Below, in pieces: positions 1 to 8,713 of a stretch of DNA of 64,000 bases. How positions within the stretch are numbered: position 1 is the first letter of the stretch; each line of letters opens with the position of its first letter. The notes beneath the pieces were generated by a model. The model was not told the DNA's origin and ran no database searches. It worked only from the letters and a program-made list of their open reading frames with translations. The position numbers and the translations under genes were made by a program. The stretch comes from UBA12170 sp964293475 (lineage in GTDB: Bacteria > Bacteroidota > Bacteroidia > Bacteroidales > UBA12170): assembly GCA_964293475.1 (NCBI GenBank), contig CAXYYJ010000022.1, positions 1 to 64,000 on the forward strand. Direction: 5' to 3'.

Positions 1-2
1 TA

Positions 3-215
3 GGTAGCATTTTTCTTTTAAAAAATGGATATTTAGATGCTGCCCAAAGATTCTTGTATAAAATGGAAACCATTAGTTATCATTTAGCCGCTGGGCGGAT
101 TGAGAAAGAATTTTTAAGAGATATTATTGACTCTCTGGTATATGAAGAAGATTTTTCAGAAGAAATAAAATTAAGATTAATTCATTGTATATCAGACGAA
201 AATAACAACGAGTAG
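3..215 (+). CDS. 3' end of an unrecognised gene (5' truncated)
   Basis: An open frame enters from the left edge and stops at TAG 213-215, leaving about 70 residues. The visible part is charged and helical-looking and ends in DENNNE. I do not recognise the family and see no signal peptide or membrane segment in this fragment. The start lies outside the window, so length and function cannot be judged. Codon use (AT-rich third positions) is like the rest of the window, which supports it being a real gene end. Confidence 0.55.
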   Translation, partial: GSIFLLKNGYLDAAQRFLYKMETISYHLAAGRIEKEFLRDIIDSLVYEEDFSEEIKLRLIHCISDENNNE

Positions 216-219
216 TAAT

Positions 220-345
220 AAGTAGGACTTTGAGCGGTAGGCACTACTTGTCCCGAAAATCGGGAACTTGTCCTGAAAAGCGGGGAGCCAGCGAGAAGCC
301 CCTGTTGAGTCTACCAGACGGCGAAGCCCGGCTGGCTACATCCCC
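220..345. other. GC-rich intergenic element with nested inverted repeats
   Basis: This stretch is much richer in G and C than its surroundings. Visible complementary arms are AAGTAG 220-225 with CTACTT 244-249, CCCGA 252-256 with TCGGG 260-264 around AAA, and GGGGAGCCAGC 282-292 with GCTGGC 331-336 plus TCCCC 341-345 (a TACA bulge interrupts the second arm). ACTTGTCC also occurs twice in tandem (about 246-253 and 266-273). It lies between the stop of the truncated gene and the 3' end of a convergent gene. It could be a structured RNA, a terminator-like region or a dispersed REP-type repeat. The sequence alone does not decide between these. Confidence 0.4.
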
Positions 346-494
346 AACCCGGTCTCAGAAGTGAAAATCTATGGAGTTATTGTGCTTTTATTGGACAATA
401 CAATGTTTTTACATGGTTTTAACATGACTTTTACGTCTAACAGCTCTGAAAAGCTATCTGAAGCGAAGTGTTGAGTTTCGCATAAACTATGGTT

Positions 495-1973
495 TCACGA
501 CTCGTTGAGAGGGCTTTGGTTATAGGTGATTCCCAGCTTTTTCATCAGGCCTTTTATGCCTTTTTTCACCCGTTCGGCCTGCTCGTGCTCCCCACGTTTT
601 ATTAAATCGTTATACCGCGACAAGGCTCGTCTAACAAGCTCGTGCTTCTCTTTTTCGGCATAAAGATTATTGATGATTTCTGAGGGATATTTTTGTTGAA
701 TTTCTGTAGCCTGATCCAGATATTTTTCGGCCATTTCGAAACGGTTTCGCTCAATGGCTTGTCTGCTCACGTCGATGTAGGATAGATAGATATCGTATAC
801 CGCTTTGGCTTTGAAATGGTTAAAAGTAGTTGTTTGAGTCAGATATTTGGAAAGCTTGTAAAAGGTTCCAAGCCGTTCCACCTGAAAAAGCGCTTCCCGC
901 GGTTTTTTCTCATCAATAAGCTGGGAAATCAAACCAATACTCTGACGCTGAATTTCATATTCAAAAGCTTCCTGCTGGCTGTTTCCAGCTGAGCTTGTGA
1001 GTATCTGCGCCATATTATTCATGCAGAAATAGGGTTCGCTTTTGGGTTCGAAGGCAAAATACAAATCGCCAAACAAGTTGGTTGAACCCGCCGAAAAACT
1101 CAATAAATCGGTTTCAATTTTAAAATAGGCTTCCGCCATTTCCTTTGCCGACGGAGATTCCGATGTCTGAGACAAATCAGCATTTAAACTCTCTATTTCC
1201 TGTTGAAGGACGAATTTCCGAATATTGATTTTCTTTTCCAGCTCGCGGGGGTCATCATGATTTTTAATGATGAGTTCCTGGTAGAAGCTTAGTTTTTCGA
1301 GCTCTGTGAGCCATTGCTTTTGCCTGATTTTTTGAATGACAGCCAATTGTTTTTGACTCGAAACAGCTTTCTTTTCCAGCTGAACTAACCAATCCAAAGC
1401 CATTTGATAGTCGTTTACCCACTGCCATTTTTTCTGAAATTCTTCTTCGTCAAAAGCAAAATGCCATTTTTCTACTTCTAATTTAAATTTCCAATCAGAT
1501 GAGTAGCGTTGATGATCGAATTTGAGATAAATATGGTTTTTAGTTGAATCGGCTATTTGGAAAGATTTCACGTAAATAAACTCATTTCCATTGGTATAGG
1601 TGAGCTTTAGGGTTTCAATTCGTGGCAAAATCTCCCTGGAAAAATCGAAGTCCAAAAGCTTTGTAACGCCTGTGAAAACCGGTGGGAAAACATGAATAAT
1701 GGTTTCGAACCCTTGCCCATTGTTTTTTATAATCCGAAAATTCGAAGTGTAGGTAATGGATGCTTCCACATCGCTCACTTCCCGCGAAGCGGTGTAGGCC
1801 ATGGCAAAAACCAATCCGTTTTTATCTTTATAATGATCCTGCCCTTTGAATCGATAGGAGAAATTGCTGTTATTGCCAGTTTTTATAAGCTGCTGCGAAT
1901 GGCTTTCCCCCGACCAAATAAAGGCCAAAACAAAGAGTAACATGGGTAGAAATATGGGTTTGATCCTATTCAA
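495..1973 (-). CDS. Secreted hypothetical protein
   Basis: A 492-residue protein with an N-terminal hydrophobic signal peptide (about residues 1-27, ending SHSQQ), so probably periplasmic or surface-exposed. The first 170 residues look beta-rich. The rest is helical with many charged residues, and the C-terminal 100 residues (pattern FEMAEKYLDQATEI, then EHEQAERVKKG) resemble degenerate TPR hairpins. I do not recognise the family. It stands alone on the minus strand, with a TAnnTTTG box 26 bases upstream of the start. No enzyme motif is visible. Confidence 0.8.
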   Translation of the reverse strand: MNRIKPIFLPMLLFVLAFIWSGESHSQQLIKTGNNSNFSYRFKGQDHYKDKNGLVFAMAYTASREVSDVEASITYTSNFRIIKNNGQGFETIIHVFPPVFTGVTKLLDFDFSREILPRIETLKLTYTNGNEFIYVKSFQIADSTKNHIYLKFDHQRYSSDWKFKLEVEKWHFAFDEEEFQKKWQWVNDYQMALDWLVQLEKKAVSSQKQLAVIQKIRQKQWLTELEKLSFYQELIIKNHDDPRELEKKINIRKFVLQQEIESLNADLSQTSESPSAKEMAEAYFKIETDLLSFSAGSTNLFGDLYFAFEPKSEPYFCMNNMAQILTSSAGNSQQEAFEYEIQRQSIGLISQLIDEKKPREALFQVERLGTFYKLSKYLTQTTTFNHFKAKAVYDIYLSYIDVSRQAIERNRFEMAEKYLDQATEIQQKYPSEIINNLYAEKEKHELVRRALSRYNDLIKRGEHEQAERVKKGIKGLMKKLGITYNQSPLNES

Positions 1974-1998
1974 GAGCTTTAAGTTTTGCAGTTGAATG

Positions 1999-2006
1999 CA
2001 AAATTA
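1999..2006 (-). promoter_or_regulatory. Putative -7 box (TAATTTTG) for the secreted protein gene
   Basis: On the minus strand this reads TAATTTTG, matching the Bacteroidota -7 consensus TAnnTTTG, and ends 25 bases before the ATG. No good TTG lies at the usual spacing, so the support is partial. Confidence 0.4.
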
Positions 2007-2152
2007 CAAATGAGAGGGTTTTGCACACCCGATTCAAATTTTTTTATTCACAACTCAGACACAATAAATCAAGTGGATTTTCCGCTCAAGGATTTAGGAA
2101 AAATACGCTAATTAAATGATAATTAAATGATTGGAAGGTTAATTAGTCTTTG

Positions 2153-3046
2153 CTATGGTAACTCGGCACATCTTGCTGCAATAAATATTCTAAACCACTG
2201 TTCCATGGTCAAGGGATTTTCAAGAGCGTCAACGGCAATTTTTATGCGTTCAATTTTTCCCGATCCCACCACCGGAACTATTTCGGCGGGATGCATCAAC
2301 AGCCAGGAATAGACTACCGATTCCACCGAATTCTGACTATTTTCTTCTTTAATCTGATTAAGTACAAGCTGAATTTGCTTGCTTTTTTCGTCTTTCGCAA
2401 AAAGGAGCCTTCCACCAGCCAAAGGCGACCACGCCATAGGTTTAATTTTATGCCTGAGAAAGAAATCCATATTTCCATTGTCGAAATGCTCAAGACACCA
2501 GGGCGAAAGTTCTACTTGATTGGTTACCAATGGCATGGAACAATGTTGCTGAAGCATTTCGAACGACTGGGGAGAAAAATTACTCACCCCAAAGGCGCGG
2601 ACTTCTCCCGATTTTAACAGGAAATCGAAGGCTTTGGCCACTTCCTCGGGATTGAAAAATGGCGAAGGCCGGTGAAGCAGCAACACATCGATATAATCGG
2701 TTTTTAGGTTTTTTAGAGAATTTTCTACTGAATTGGTGATGTGGTTGTAGCTATAATCGTAGGTTTTAATTTTTCGGTCGGGATATTTCTCCGAAATGAG
2801 TTTTATGCCGCATTTGGTTACAATTTGAAGTTGTTGTCTCAATTCGGGCTTCAGTAGTAACGCTTGCCCAAATAGGGCTTCATTGCTGTAGTTTCCGTAG
2901 ATGTCGGCATGGTCGAAACTTGTAACACCCAGTTCTATACATTGTTGCGTTAGTTTTAAAAGCTCCTGAGGAGCCAGTTTCCACTCGTTTAAACGCCAAT
3001 GGCCATGAACAATTCGCGAAATATTAAGTTGATGAGAGCTTTGCAT
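2153..3046 (-). CDS. Aldo/keto reductase (YdhF-like)
   Basis: A 297-residue NADPH-dependent TIM-barrel oxidoreductase of the aldo/keto reductase superfamily, probably cytoplasmic. Visible family features are D48 and Y53 of the catalytic tetrad in HADIYGNY, the lysine in IVTKCG, and the histidine in DVLLLHRPSP. Further hallmarks are FGVSNF, the NQVELSPW segment and the C-terminal VPVVGSGK that contacts the cofactor phosphate. Overall it resembles the E. coli YdhF group. The natural substrate cannot be told from sequence. It is a single gene, divergent from menC. Confidence 0.9.
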   Translation of the reverse strand: MQSSHQLNISRIVHGHWRLNEWKLAPQELLKLTQQCIELGVTSFDHADIYGNYSNEALFGQALLLKPELRQQLQIVTKCGIKLISEKYPDRKIKTYDYSYNHITNSVENSLKNLKTDYIDVLLLHRPSPFFNPEEVAKAFDFLLKSGEVRAFGVSNFSPQSFEMLQQHCSMPLVTNQVELSPWCLEHFDNGNMDFFLRHKIKPMAWSPLAGGRLLFAKDEKSKQIQLVLNQIKEENSQNSVESVVYSWLLMHPAEIVPVVGSGKIERIKIAVDALENPLTMEQWFRIFIAARCAELP

Positions 3047-3206
3047 GAGTTAAATTTTGAATTTGCAAATAAATTAAAAATCGTGGTTAGTTCGAAAAAT
3101 TGTGAGGATTTAAGCAAAAATAGGGTGGAGAATAGCAAGCAGGAATGAGTTTTTTTGAATTACGTGAACAATTGAGTTGATACTTAGAATAGTTGACGAA
3201 TTGGTT

Positions 3207-3214
3207 TATTTTTG
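3207..3214 (+). promoter_or_regulatory. -7 box (TATTTTTG) close to menC start
   Basis: TATTTTTG matches TAnnTTTG and ends 4 bases before the ATG at 3219. If used, the menC mRNA would have almost no leader. The box also argues against the longer reading frame starting at 3177, because that start would be upstream of the transcript. Confidence 0.5.
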
Positions 3215-3218
3215 TGCA

Positions 3219-4289
3219 ATGAACATTTCTGTGATTAAATATAATCTGCTTTTTACGAGACCTGCGGGCACATCGCGCGGCGTACTCAACAGCAAAGATA
3301 CCTGGTTTGTAAAGGTGTTCGATGAGAATAATCCTCAGGAAATTGGATTGGGCGAAATCAATATGTTCAAGGGGTTAAGCTATGACGACCGACCGGATTT
3401 TTACGAAATGCTCCAGTGGTTGCAGGCAAATCCTTCGGAATCCATTGAAAATCTGCACCATCAATTCATTGATTTTCCATCCATTAGGTTTGGTATCGAG
3501 ACGGCTTTAATGGATTTTAAAAACCAAAAGAACCGAATTCTCTTTCCATCGGCTTTTACGCGGGGCGAAGAAGGAATACCCATTAACGGGCTCATCTGGA
3601 TGGGCAATGCTCAAAGCATGCAGGAGCAAATTGAGCAAAAGATAAAACAGGGATTTCGCTGTTTGAAGCTTAAAATAGGAGCCATCGATTTTGAAACAGA
3701 GATAGCCATTCTAAAAAGCATTCGTGAAAAGTTTTCAGCCAGTGAGCTGGAACTTCGGGTTGATGCCAACGGGGCATTTCATCCCGAGGAAGCCCTTACT
3801 AAACTCGAACAGCTTAGCCGATTTCAGCTGCACAGCATAGAGCAGCCTATTCGTCAGCATCAGGTGGAAAATATGCGACAATTGTGCAGCGAAACCCCCG
3901 TGCCTATTGCGTTGGACGAAGAACTCATTGGCATTCATAATGTTACTGATAAAGCTCAGTTGCTCGATTATATTCAACCCCAGTATATTATTTTAAAACC
4001 AGCGCTCACAGGTGGATTTAATGCATCACTGGAGTGGATTCAGCTGGCACAAAAAAGAAATATTGGCTGGTGGATTACCTCGGCATTGGAAAGCAATGTG
4101 GGTTTAAATGCCATTGCTCAATGGACTTTTTCTCTTGGAACATCACAGTATCAGGGCTTGGGAACAGGTCAGCTTTATCAAAACAATATCAATTCTCCGT
4201 TGCAAATTCAACAAGACAAGCTCTTTTATAATCCGTTAGTAAAATGGGAGACAGACATAGCGTTGAATAGAAACAATCAAAATCCATAG
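3219..4289 (+). CDS. menC: o-Succinylbenzoate synthase (menaquinone biosynthesis)
   Basis: Enolase-superfamily enzyme that dehydrates SHCHC to o-succinylbenzoate in menaquinone synthesis. Counting from the ATG at 3219 (356 residues), the KxK catalytic pair is K150/K152 in CLKLKIG. Metal ligands are D182 (VDANG), E208 (SIEQP) and D233 (LDEE), and a further lysine sits in ILKPALTGG. The upstream in-frame ATG at 3177 would add 14 residues that precede the family's normal start and overlap the promoter, so 3219 is preferred. The next gene follows after 4 bases. Other enolase-superfamily racemases are possible, but menE lies 3 kb downstream on the same strand. Confidence 0.88.
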   Translation: MNISVIKYNLLFTRPAGTSRGVLNSKDTWFVKVFDENNPQEIGLGEINMFKGLSYDDRPDFYEMLQWLQANPSESIENLHHQFIDFPSIRFGIETALMDFKNQKNRILFPSAFTRGEEGIPINGLIWMGNAQSMQEQIEQKIKQGFRCLKLKIGAIDFETEIAILKSIREKFSASELELRVDANGAFHPEEALTKLEQLSRFQLHSIEQPIRQHQVENMRQLCSETPVPIALDEELIGIHNVTDKAQLLDYIQPQYIILKPALTGGFNASLEWIQLAQKRNIGWWITSALESNVGLNAIAQWTFSLGTSQYQGLGTGQLYQNNINSPLQIQQDKLFYNPLVKWETDIALNRNNQNP

Positions 4290-4293
4290 AAAT

Positions 4294-4785
4294 ATGATAC
4301 GAAAAGCAGAGTTTAAGGATCTAATCAGTATTCTTGAGATTTACAATCAGGCCGTTGAACATCGTTTTCAAACAGCCCACCTTAAGCCAAAAAATCTGGA
4401 TGAAATGAGCCTTTGGTGGAAGGAACATAATTCAAGCCGATGGCCAGTTTTCGTTATAGAACTTGCCGACAAAGTGGTTGGTTATGTAAGTTTAAGTGCC
4501 TATAGAAGTGGCAGAGAAGCATTTGCAAAAACAGCAGAAGTGTCATATTATCTCCATGCCGATTTTCAAAATGGTGGACTTGGGGGTGATTTAATGCATT
4601 ATGCAATCCAAAAAGCCCCCGAATTTGGCTTTAAATATCTCATAGCCATTTTGCTTTCCGAAAATACCCGAAGCATCCGCTTATTGGAGAAATACGGATT
4701 CAAAGAATGGGGCAGAATGCCCGGAATTGCTCATTTTGATACTTTGTCATGCGATCACTTGTACTATGGGCGCATTCTTTCCTAA
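4294..4785 (+). CDS. GNAT N-acetyltransferase (phosphinothricin acetyltransferase-like)
   Basis: A 163-residue cytoplasmic acetyl-CoA-dependent N-acetyltransferase. The acetyl-CoA pyrophosphate-binding motif Q-x-x-G-x-G is present as Q92, G95 and G97 in QNGGLGGDL. The ENTRSIRLLEKYGF segment and the ending resemble the Pat/Bar subgroup, whose members acetylate small amines or amino-acid analogues. The actual substrate is unknown. It begins 4 bases after menC and is probably co-transcribed, although no link to menaquinone is evident. Confidence 0.85.
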   Translation: MIRKAEFKDLISILEIYNQAVEHRFQTAHLKPKNLDEMSLWWKEHNSSRWPVFVIELADKVVGYVSLSAYRSGREAFAKTAEVSYYLHADFQNGGLGGDLMHYAIQKAPEFGFKYLIAILLSENTRSIRLLEKYGFKEWGRMPGIAHFDTLSCDHLYYGRILS

Positions 4786-4870
4786 AATTCAGGATTAAAA
4801 ATGTGCTTTGTCGCATGATTTGAATAATTCAGAGCTTTGAAAAATTTGTAAATTGCCAAAAAAATATCCT

Positions 4871-5320
4871 ATGAAGAATATTATTATTTTTCTTTTTGTC
4901 ATGCTAAGCTGGACATTGAGAAGTCAAACACCTGAGCAGGAGCGCGAAGCCATTGAAAATATTATTCAGGTTTCCTATGTGGAAGGCATTCAGAACGAAG
5001 GGAATTTTGAAAAAATAGATCGTGGAATTCACCCTGAATTCAGGTTGCTTGGGGTTGGCGACGACAATAAACTCTGGACACTAACCATAGAGCAATGGAA
5101 AGAAAGAATAACCAAGAAATTGGAGAAAGGCGAGCTGCCCCGAAAAGCTGATGAGCTCATCAGCATAAAATTTCTAAGTGTTGATATTCAGGGGAATGCG
5201 GCTGTGGCTCAATTTGAGTTTTTTGTTGGCGAAAAACTGGTTTTTATCGATTTAATCTCGCTCTATAAATTCAACGAAGGCTGGAAAATGGTTAGCAAGA
5301 TATTCTATAAAATCCCCTGA
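4871..5320 (+). CDS. Secreted NTF2/SnoaL-like protein (putative lumazine-binding fold)
   Basis: About 149 residues from the ATG at 4871. The start chosen gives a compact signal peptide (MKNIIIFLF... ending near RSQT); the upstream ATG at 4853 would prepend six polar residues. After the signal, the pattern EAIENIIQVSYVEGIQNEGN, a buried core with VAQFEFFVGEKLVFIDLISLYKF and a final WKMVSKIFYKIP fits the cone-shaped NTF2-like fold of PF12893-type proteins. Many such proteins have no catalytic activity, and no active-site set is evident here. Function unknown. Confidence 0.7.
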   Translation: MKNIIIFLFVMLSWTLRSQTPEQEREAIENIIQVSYVEGIQNEGNFEKIDRGIHPEFRLLGVGDDNKLWTLTIEQWKERITKKLEKGELPRKADELISIKFLSVDIQGNAAVAQFEFFVGEKLVFIDLISLYKFNEGWKMVSKIFYKIP

Positions 5321-5393
5321 AAATGGCGGAAAACTATTTTTGCTTAAGCCCGTATAAAACAGACTTCATCTAATCAATTTAGAATAAAGCAAT

Positions 5394-5401
5394 TACATTT
5401 G
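5394..5401 (+). promoter_or_regulatory. Putative -7 box (TACATTTG) for the L-domain lipoprotein gene
   Basis: TACATTTG matches TAnnTTTG and ends 21 bases before the ATG at 5423. It overlaps the longer in-frame start at 5399, which supports the later start. Confidence 0.45.
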
Positions 5402-5422
5402 GTTTTTTTAAAGAACTGGATT

Positions 5423-6796
5423 ATGAAACGGAATATATTAAATAACAGAATCTTATCCAGGCTAATCTTATTGTTCCTGGTAGTTGGACTTTGGGCTTGC
5501 GCGAAAAAAACCGAAGAAGAAACCGTAATCCTTGTGGTTGATACCAAAACGTTCACAGGAAGTTTGATAAACCCCGACACAGTTTTGCTCAAATCCATTT
5601 TCGATGCCAAATACGAAATAATTTCTGAAGATGTAGTTTTTTCGCACAATAGCCTTGTTCAGCTTAAATATCTGTCCAATATCAAGGAAATTTCGGGCGA
5701 TTTTATTATTGAAAACTGCCCAAATATCACAGATTTTTCAGGACTTGACAGCTTGAAAGCTTTGGGGGGAGATTTTGTTGTTCAGTCGAACGAGCAACTA
5801 ACGAGTTTCGATGGATTGAAAAATTTGGTTTTCGTAAGAAAAAATTTCTCCATTGCCAACAATAAAAGCCTTGTAAACATTGAAGGTCTGACCAATTTGA
5901 AGGAGATAAAGCAAAGTCTGTACATTCAATTTCAGGATGAAATATCAGACCTGTCGGGTTTCGAAAATCTTGAAGAGATTGGTGGAAATCTAATGCTTTA
6001 TTCCAATAAAAAAATTCAAAGTTTTGAAGGACTTGTCAAACTAAAAAGAATCTGGGGAACCATTCTCCTTTCTGGCGACAATGAGTTTGTAAATTTTCGT
6101 GGGCTCGAAAATCTCGAAAGTATTCACATGGGGTTGAGAATCAGTAATTACCAAAAAATGGAATCTTTAACCGGTCTTTCGGGGCTTAAGTATATCTTTG
6201 GTAATCTCGAAATCATCAATAATCCACGCCTTAAATCATTGAGCAGTATGCCCGATTTGGACAGTTTGAACGGGCATTTGCTGATTGTTAACAACGATTC
6301 ATTAATTCATCTGGATGCTTTTCATGTGTTGCACAAAATCAAAGATGATTTATCCATCGAGTCCAATTCAGCTTTAACTACCATAGACGGGCTTGAACAG
6401 CTTGATTTTGTGGCAGGCCGCATTCGAATCATTGACAACAAATCGCTCATTCATATTAACGAATTTCAGGAACTTCGAATTGTTGCCGATGGTATTGCCA
6501 TCTACGACAACAGGATTTTAAATAGTCTTCATGGCTTGTCGGCCCTAACAACCGTTCGCGAAAAGGTTTATGTGGGAAATAACGACAGTCTTACAAGTCT
6601 CGATGGTTTGGAATCGCTTCATTTTATCGACGGGGATTTATCTGTAACAGGAAATTTTTCACTTAAAAACCTTTGCGCATTAACGGCCTTGTTTTCTGGC
6701 GACGGAATTATGGGAAATATTGATATTCGGGGAAATTACTATAACCCAACTGCGGAAGATATTTTAGCCGGACAATGCAGTATCAACAATAAATAA
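5423..6796 (+). CDS. Lipoprotein with receptor-L-domain-like leucine-rich repeats
   Basis: About 457 residues from the ATG at 5423. The N-terminus is a lipoprotein signal with lipobox LWAC, followed by charged KKTEEE, so it is probably lipid-anchored on the outer membrane. The body consists of roughly 16 repeats of about 24 residues with the pattern L..L..I.G.L.I..N..L..F.GL, typical of the receptor L-domain / leucine-rich beta-solenoid. Such surface solenoids usually serve in binding. No ligand can be inferred. It is 4 bases upstream of a secreted START-domain protein and is probably in one operon with it. Confidence 0.8.
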   Translation: MKRNILNNRILSRLILLFLVVGLWACAKKTEEETVILVVDTKTFTGSLINPDTVLLKSIFDAKYEIISEDVVFSHNSLVQLKYLSNIKEISGDFIIENCPNITDFSGLDSLKALGGDFVVQSNEQLTSFDGLKNLVFVRKNFSIANNKSLVNIEGLTNLKEIKQSLYIQFQDEISDLSGFENLEEIGGNLMLYSNKKIQSFEGLVKLKRIWGTILLSGDNEFVNFRGLENLESIHMGLRISNYQKMESLTGLSGLKYIFGNLEIINNPRLKSLSSMPDLDSLNGHLLIVNNDSLIHLDAFHVLHKIKDDLSIESNSALTTIDGLEQLDFVAGRIRIIDNKSLIHINEFQELRIVADGIAIYDNRILNSLHGLSALTTVREKVYVGNNDSLTSLDGLESLHFIDGDLSVTGNFSLKNLCALTALFSGDGIMGNIDIRGNYYNPTAEDILAGQCSINNK

Positions 6797-6800
6797 TAAT

Positions 6801-7457
6801 ATGGTCAAACTCAAAGAAATTCTTCTAATTGCCTCCATTCTAATTGCATCAACTGTTTTTACCCAGAATAGCGAACCTGTTCTGGTCAAGGAGTTTGAAG
6901 ATATTAAAGTCTATGAACTAGAGAATGCTCACGGAAATGTCAATAGAATAATAGCCCGCGCTAAGTTTAACGCCAATTATATGGATATTCTTTGCTTGCT
7001 AAAAGACAGCGACAATCATAAAAACTGGATTTATGCCAACAAAGGTGGTTTTATACTGGACAGCATAAGTCCCTACAAATGGGTTTATTATTCCATTTCC
7101 GAAACCCCGGTTTTACTGGCCGACAGAGATTTTATTACCGATGTGGAACTTACCGTAGATCAGAGTAAAAAATCAATTCTGGTGCATTCTGTTGGTAATC
7201 CAAAATATAAGCCCGAAGTGAAGGATTTGGTTCGAATTCAAATGATTGATTCTAGATGGACCATTGTAAAAATTGATGAGACACACTCCGAAGCTGAGTT
7301 GAATTTGCTCATTGATGTTGGGGGGAGCCTGCCTTCGTGGTTGGTGAATATGTTTATTGCCAATGGCCCCTTCAATAGTTTCAAGAATATGAAGGAGCAA
7401 CTAAAACTTCCCAAATATCGCCATTGCAAATGTGGTTACGACAACCTAATCAACTAA
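6801..7457 (+). CDS. Secreted START/SRPBCC-domain protein
   Basis: A 218-residue protein with a signal peptide (about residues 1-21, ending VFTQ). The mature part matches a START-type lipid-binding helix-grip fold: early LLKDSDNHKNWIYANK, central YYSISETPVLLADRDFITDVEL, and a C-terminal helix from SLPSWLVNMFIANGPFNSF. START domains hold hydrophobic ligands in a cavity, and a periplasmic lipid-handling role is possible but not shown. It ends with a small Cys/His cluster (HCKCGY). It sits between the L-domain lipoprotein and menE. Confidence 0.75.
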   Translation: MVKLKEILLIASILIASTVFTQNSEPVLVKEFEDIKVYELENAHGNVNRIIARAKFNANYMDILCLLKDSDNHKNWIYANKGGFILDSISPYKWVYYSISETPVLLADRDFITDVELTVDQSKKSILVHSVGNPKYKPEVKDLVRIQMIDSRWTIVKIDETHSEAELNLLIDVGGSLPSWLVNMFIANGPFNSFKNMKEQLKLPKYRHCKCGYDNLIN

Positions 7458-7475
7458 TTTCTTCGACACAACGCT

Positions 7476-8561
7476 ATGATAAAGAGCTATTTATGGCAGG
7501 GGAAAAGCTATTCAAAAGCTGAATTGGTTCACTACCTAAGGCAACAATCAGAGCAAACGAATTCGGAGTTTGAGAAAGAGATTTTTGAGTTTGCGCTTAG
7601 CTGGCTCAATGAAAAACAGAATGTTTTTTTTGTAAAAACATCGGGCTCAACAGGCATTCCGAAAGAAATAGCATTGGAACGAAAGCATATGGAAGCCAGC
7701 GCGCAAGCCACTGGTTCCTATTTGAATCTACAGCCCGGACAATCGTGCCTTTTGGTATTGCCGGCTTCGTTTATTGCGGGTAAAATGATGATAGTGAGAG
7801 CTTTGGAGCTGGGTCTCGATTTCTATTTTGAACCACCAAAAATCGATGTGCTGAGCCAGATTCAGGGCAACTACGATTTTGTAGCATTAATTCCTCCACA
7901 GATTCTCCATGTTTTGAAACTAAACGAATGGGAGAAGCTCAATCAATTTTCGAAAATTATTGTGGGGGGAGCTGCACTGAACGATGGTTATAATGAGTTG
8001 TTTCAGCAATTGGAAGCCAGTGTTTTTAGCACCTACGGCATGACGGAAACCATAACCCATGTGGCCATGCGACCGCTCAACGGCCTGTTGAAATCGAACT
8101 TTTTCCATTGTCTTCCTGGAATAACTGTAAGTCTAAATCAGGAAAAATGCCTGGTTATTCACAGCGACAGGTTGCCACAGAAAACCATCGAAACCAACGA
8201 TTTAGCCAATATTTTGAGCGATAACAGCTTCGAAATTCTTGGCCGAACCGATCATGTAATTAATTCCGGGGGGTTGAAAATTTCTCCCGAATCGTGGGAA
8301 GAGAAAATTAAAGCATACTTGCCATTCGAAATTTTGCTTAGTTATGTAGACGACGAGTTTTTGGGGCAGAAACTAGTTCTTTTGGTCGAAGCTCCATCAG
8401 ACTCAAGAACTACAGAGACCATTCGGGCGCTCATAGACCAGCATTTTTCGGCTAAGTATTCCCCAAAACATATGTTATATTTGCCGCAGCTTTTTCGCAC
8501 ACCCAATGGAAAACCCGACCGCAAAGCCTGCCAAAATTGGCTTTGTGATCAGAAATTGTAG
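7476..8561 (+). CDS. menE: o-Succinylbenzoate-CoA ligase (AMP-binding)
   Basis: A 361-residue ANL-superfamily adenylating enzyme that activates o-succinylbenzoate to its CoA thioester in menaquinone synthesis. The P-loop is KTSGSTGIPKE (residues 54-64). STYGMTETITHVA is the A5 motif, and EILGRTDHVINSGGLKISPE is the hinge with the conserved Asp. The C-terminal lysine is in RTPNGKPDRKA. The short length, lacking much of the N-terminal subdomain of long acyl-CoA ligases, is typical of Bacteroidota MenE. It starts 18 bases after the START gene. The other men genes are not in the window. Confidence 0.87.
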   Translation: MIKSYLWQGKSYSKAELVHYLRQQSEQTNSEFEKEIFEFALSWLNEKQNVFFVKTSGSTGIPKEIALERKHMEASAQATGSYLNLQPGQSCLLVLPASFIAGKMMIVRALELGLDFYFEPPKIDVLSQIQGNYDFVALIPPQILHVLKLNEWEKLNQFSKIIVGGAALNDGYNELFQQLEASVFSTYGMTETITHVAMRPLNGLLKSNFFHCLPGITVSLNQEKCLVIHSDRLPQKTIETNDLANILSDNSFEILGRTDHVINSGGLKISPESWEEKIKAYLPFEILLSYVDDEFLGQKLVLLVEAPSDSRTTETIRALIDQHFSAKYSPKHMLYLPQLFRTPNGKPDRKACQNWLCDQKL

Positions 8562-8701
8562 TGGCAACAGTCAGTGTTTTGTTTCGGAATATTCATTTCT
8601 TATGCAAATTCCTTTATGAATTAGTTTGCCTTGAAGTATTTATAATATCACTGCGGTTTGAAAAAGAATGAAGGAAATTTAAATTTTTTCTTTTTTATTG
8701 A

Positions 8702-8709
8702 TAAATTTG
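8702..8709 (+). promoter_or_regulatory. -7 box (TAAATTTG) directly before the HEPN gene
   Basis: TAAATTTG matches TAnnTTTG and ends 4 bases before the ATG at 8714, so the HEPN/MNT transcript would be leaderless or nearly so. No clear -33 TTG is seen. Confidence 0.5.
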
Positions 8710-8713
8710 TGAT

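Noticed and set aside
1692..1940. Plus-strand frame of 82 codons inside the secreted protein gene
   Set aside because: Antisense shadow of a well-supported minus-strand gene, with no promoter.
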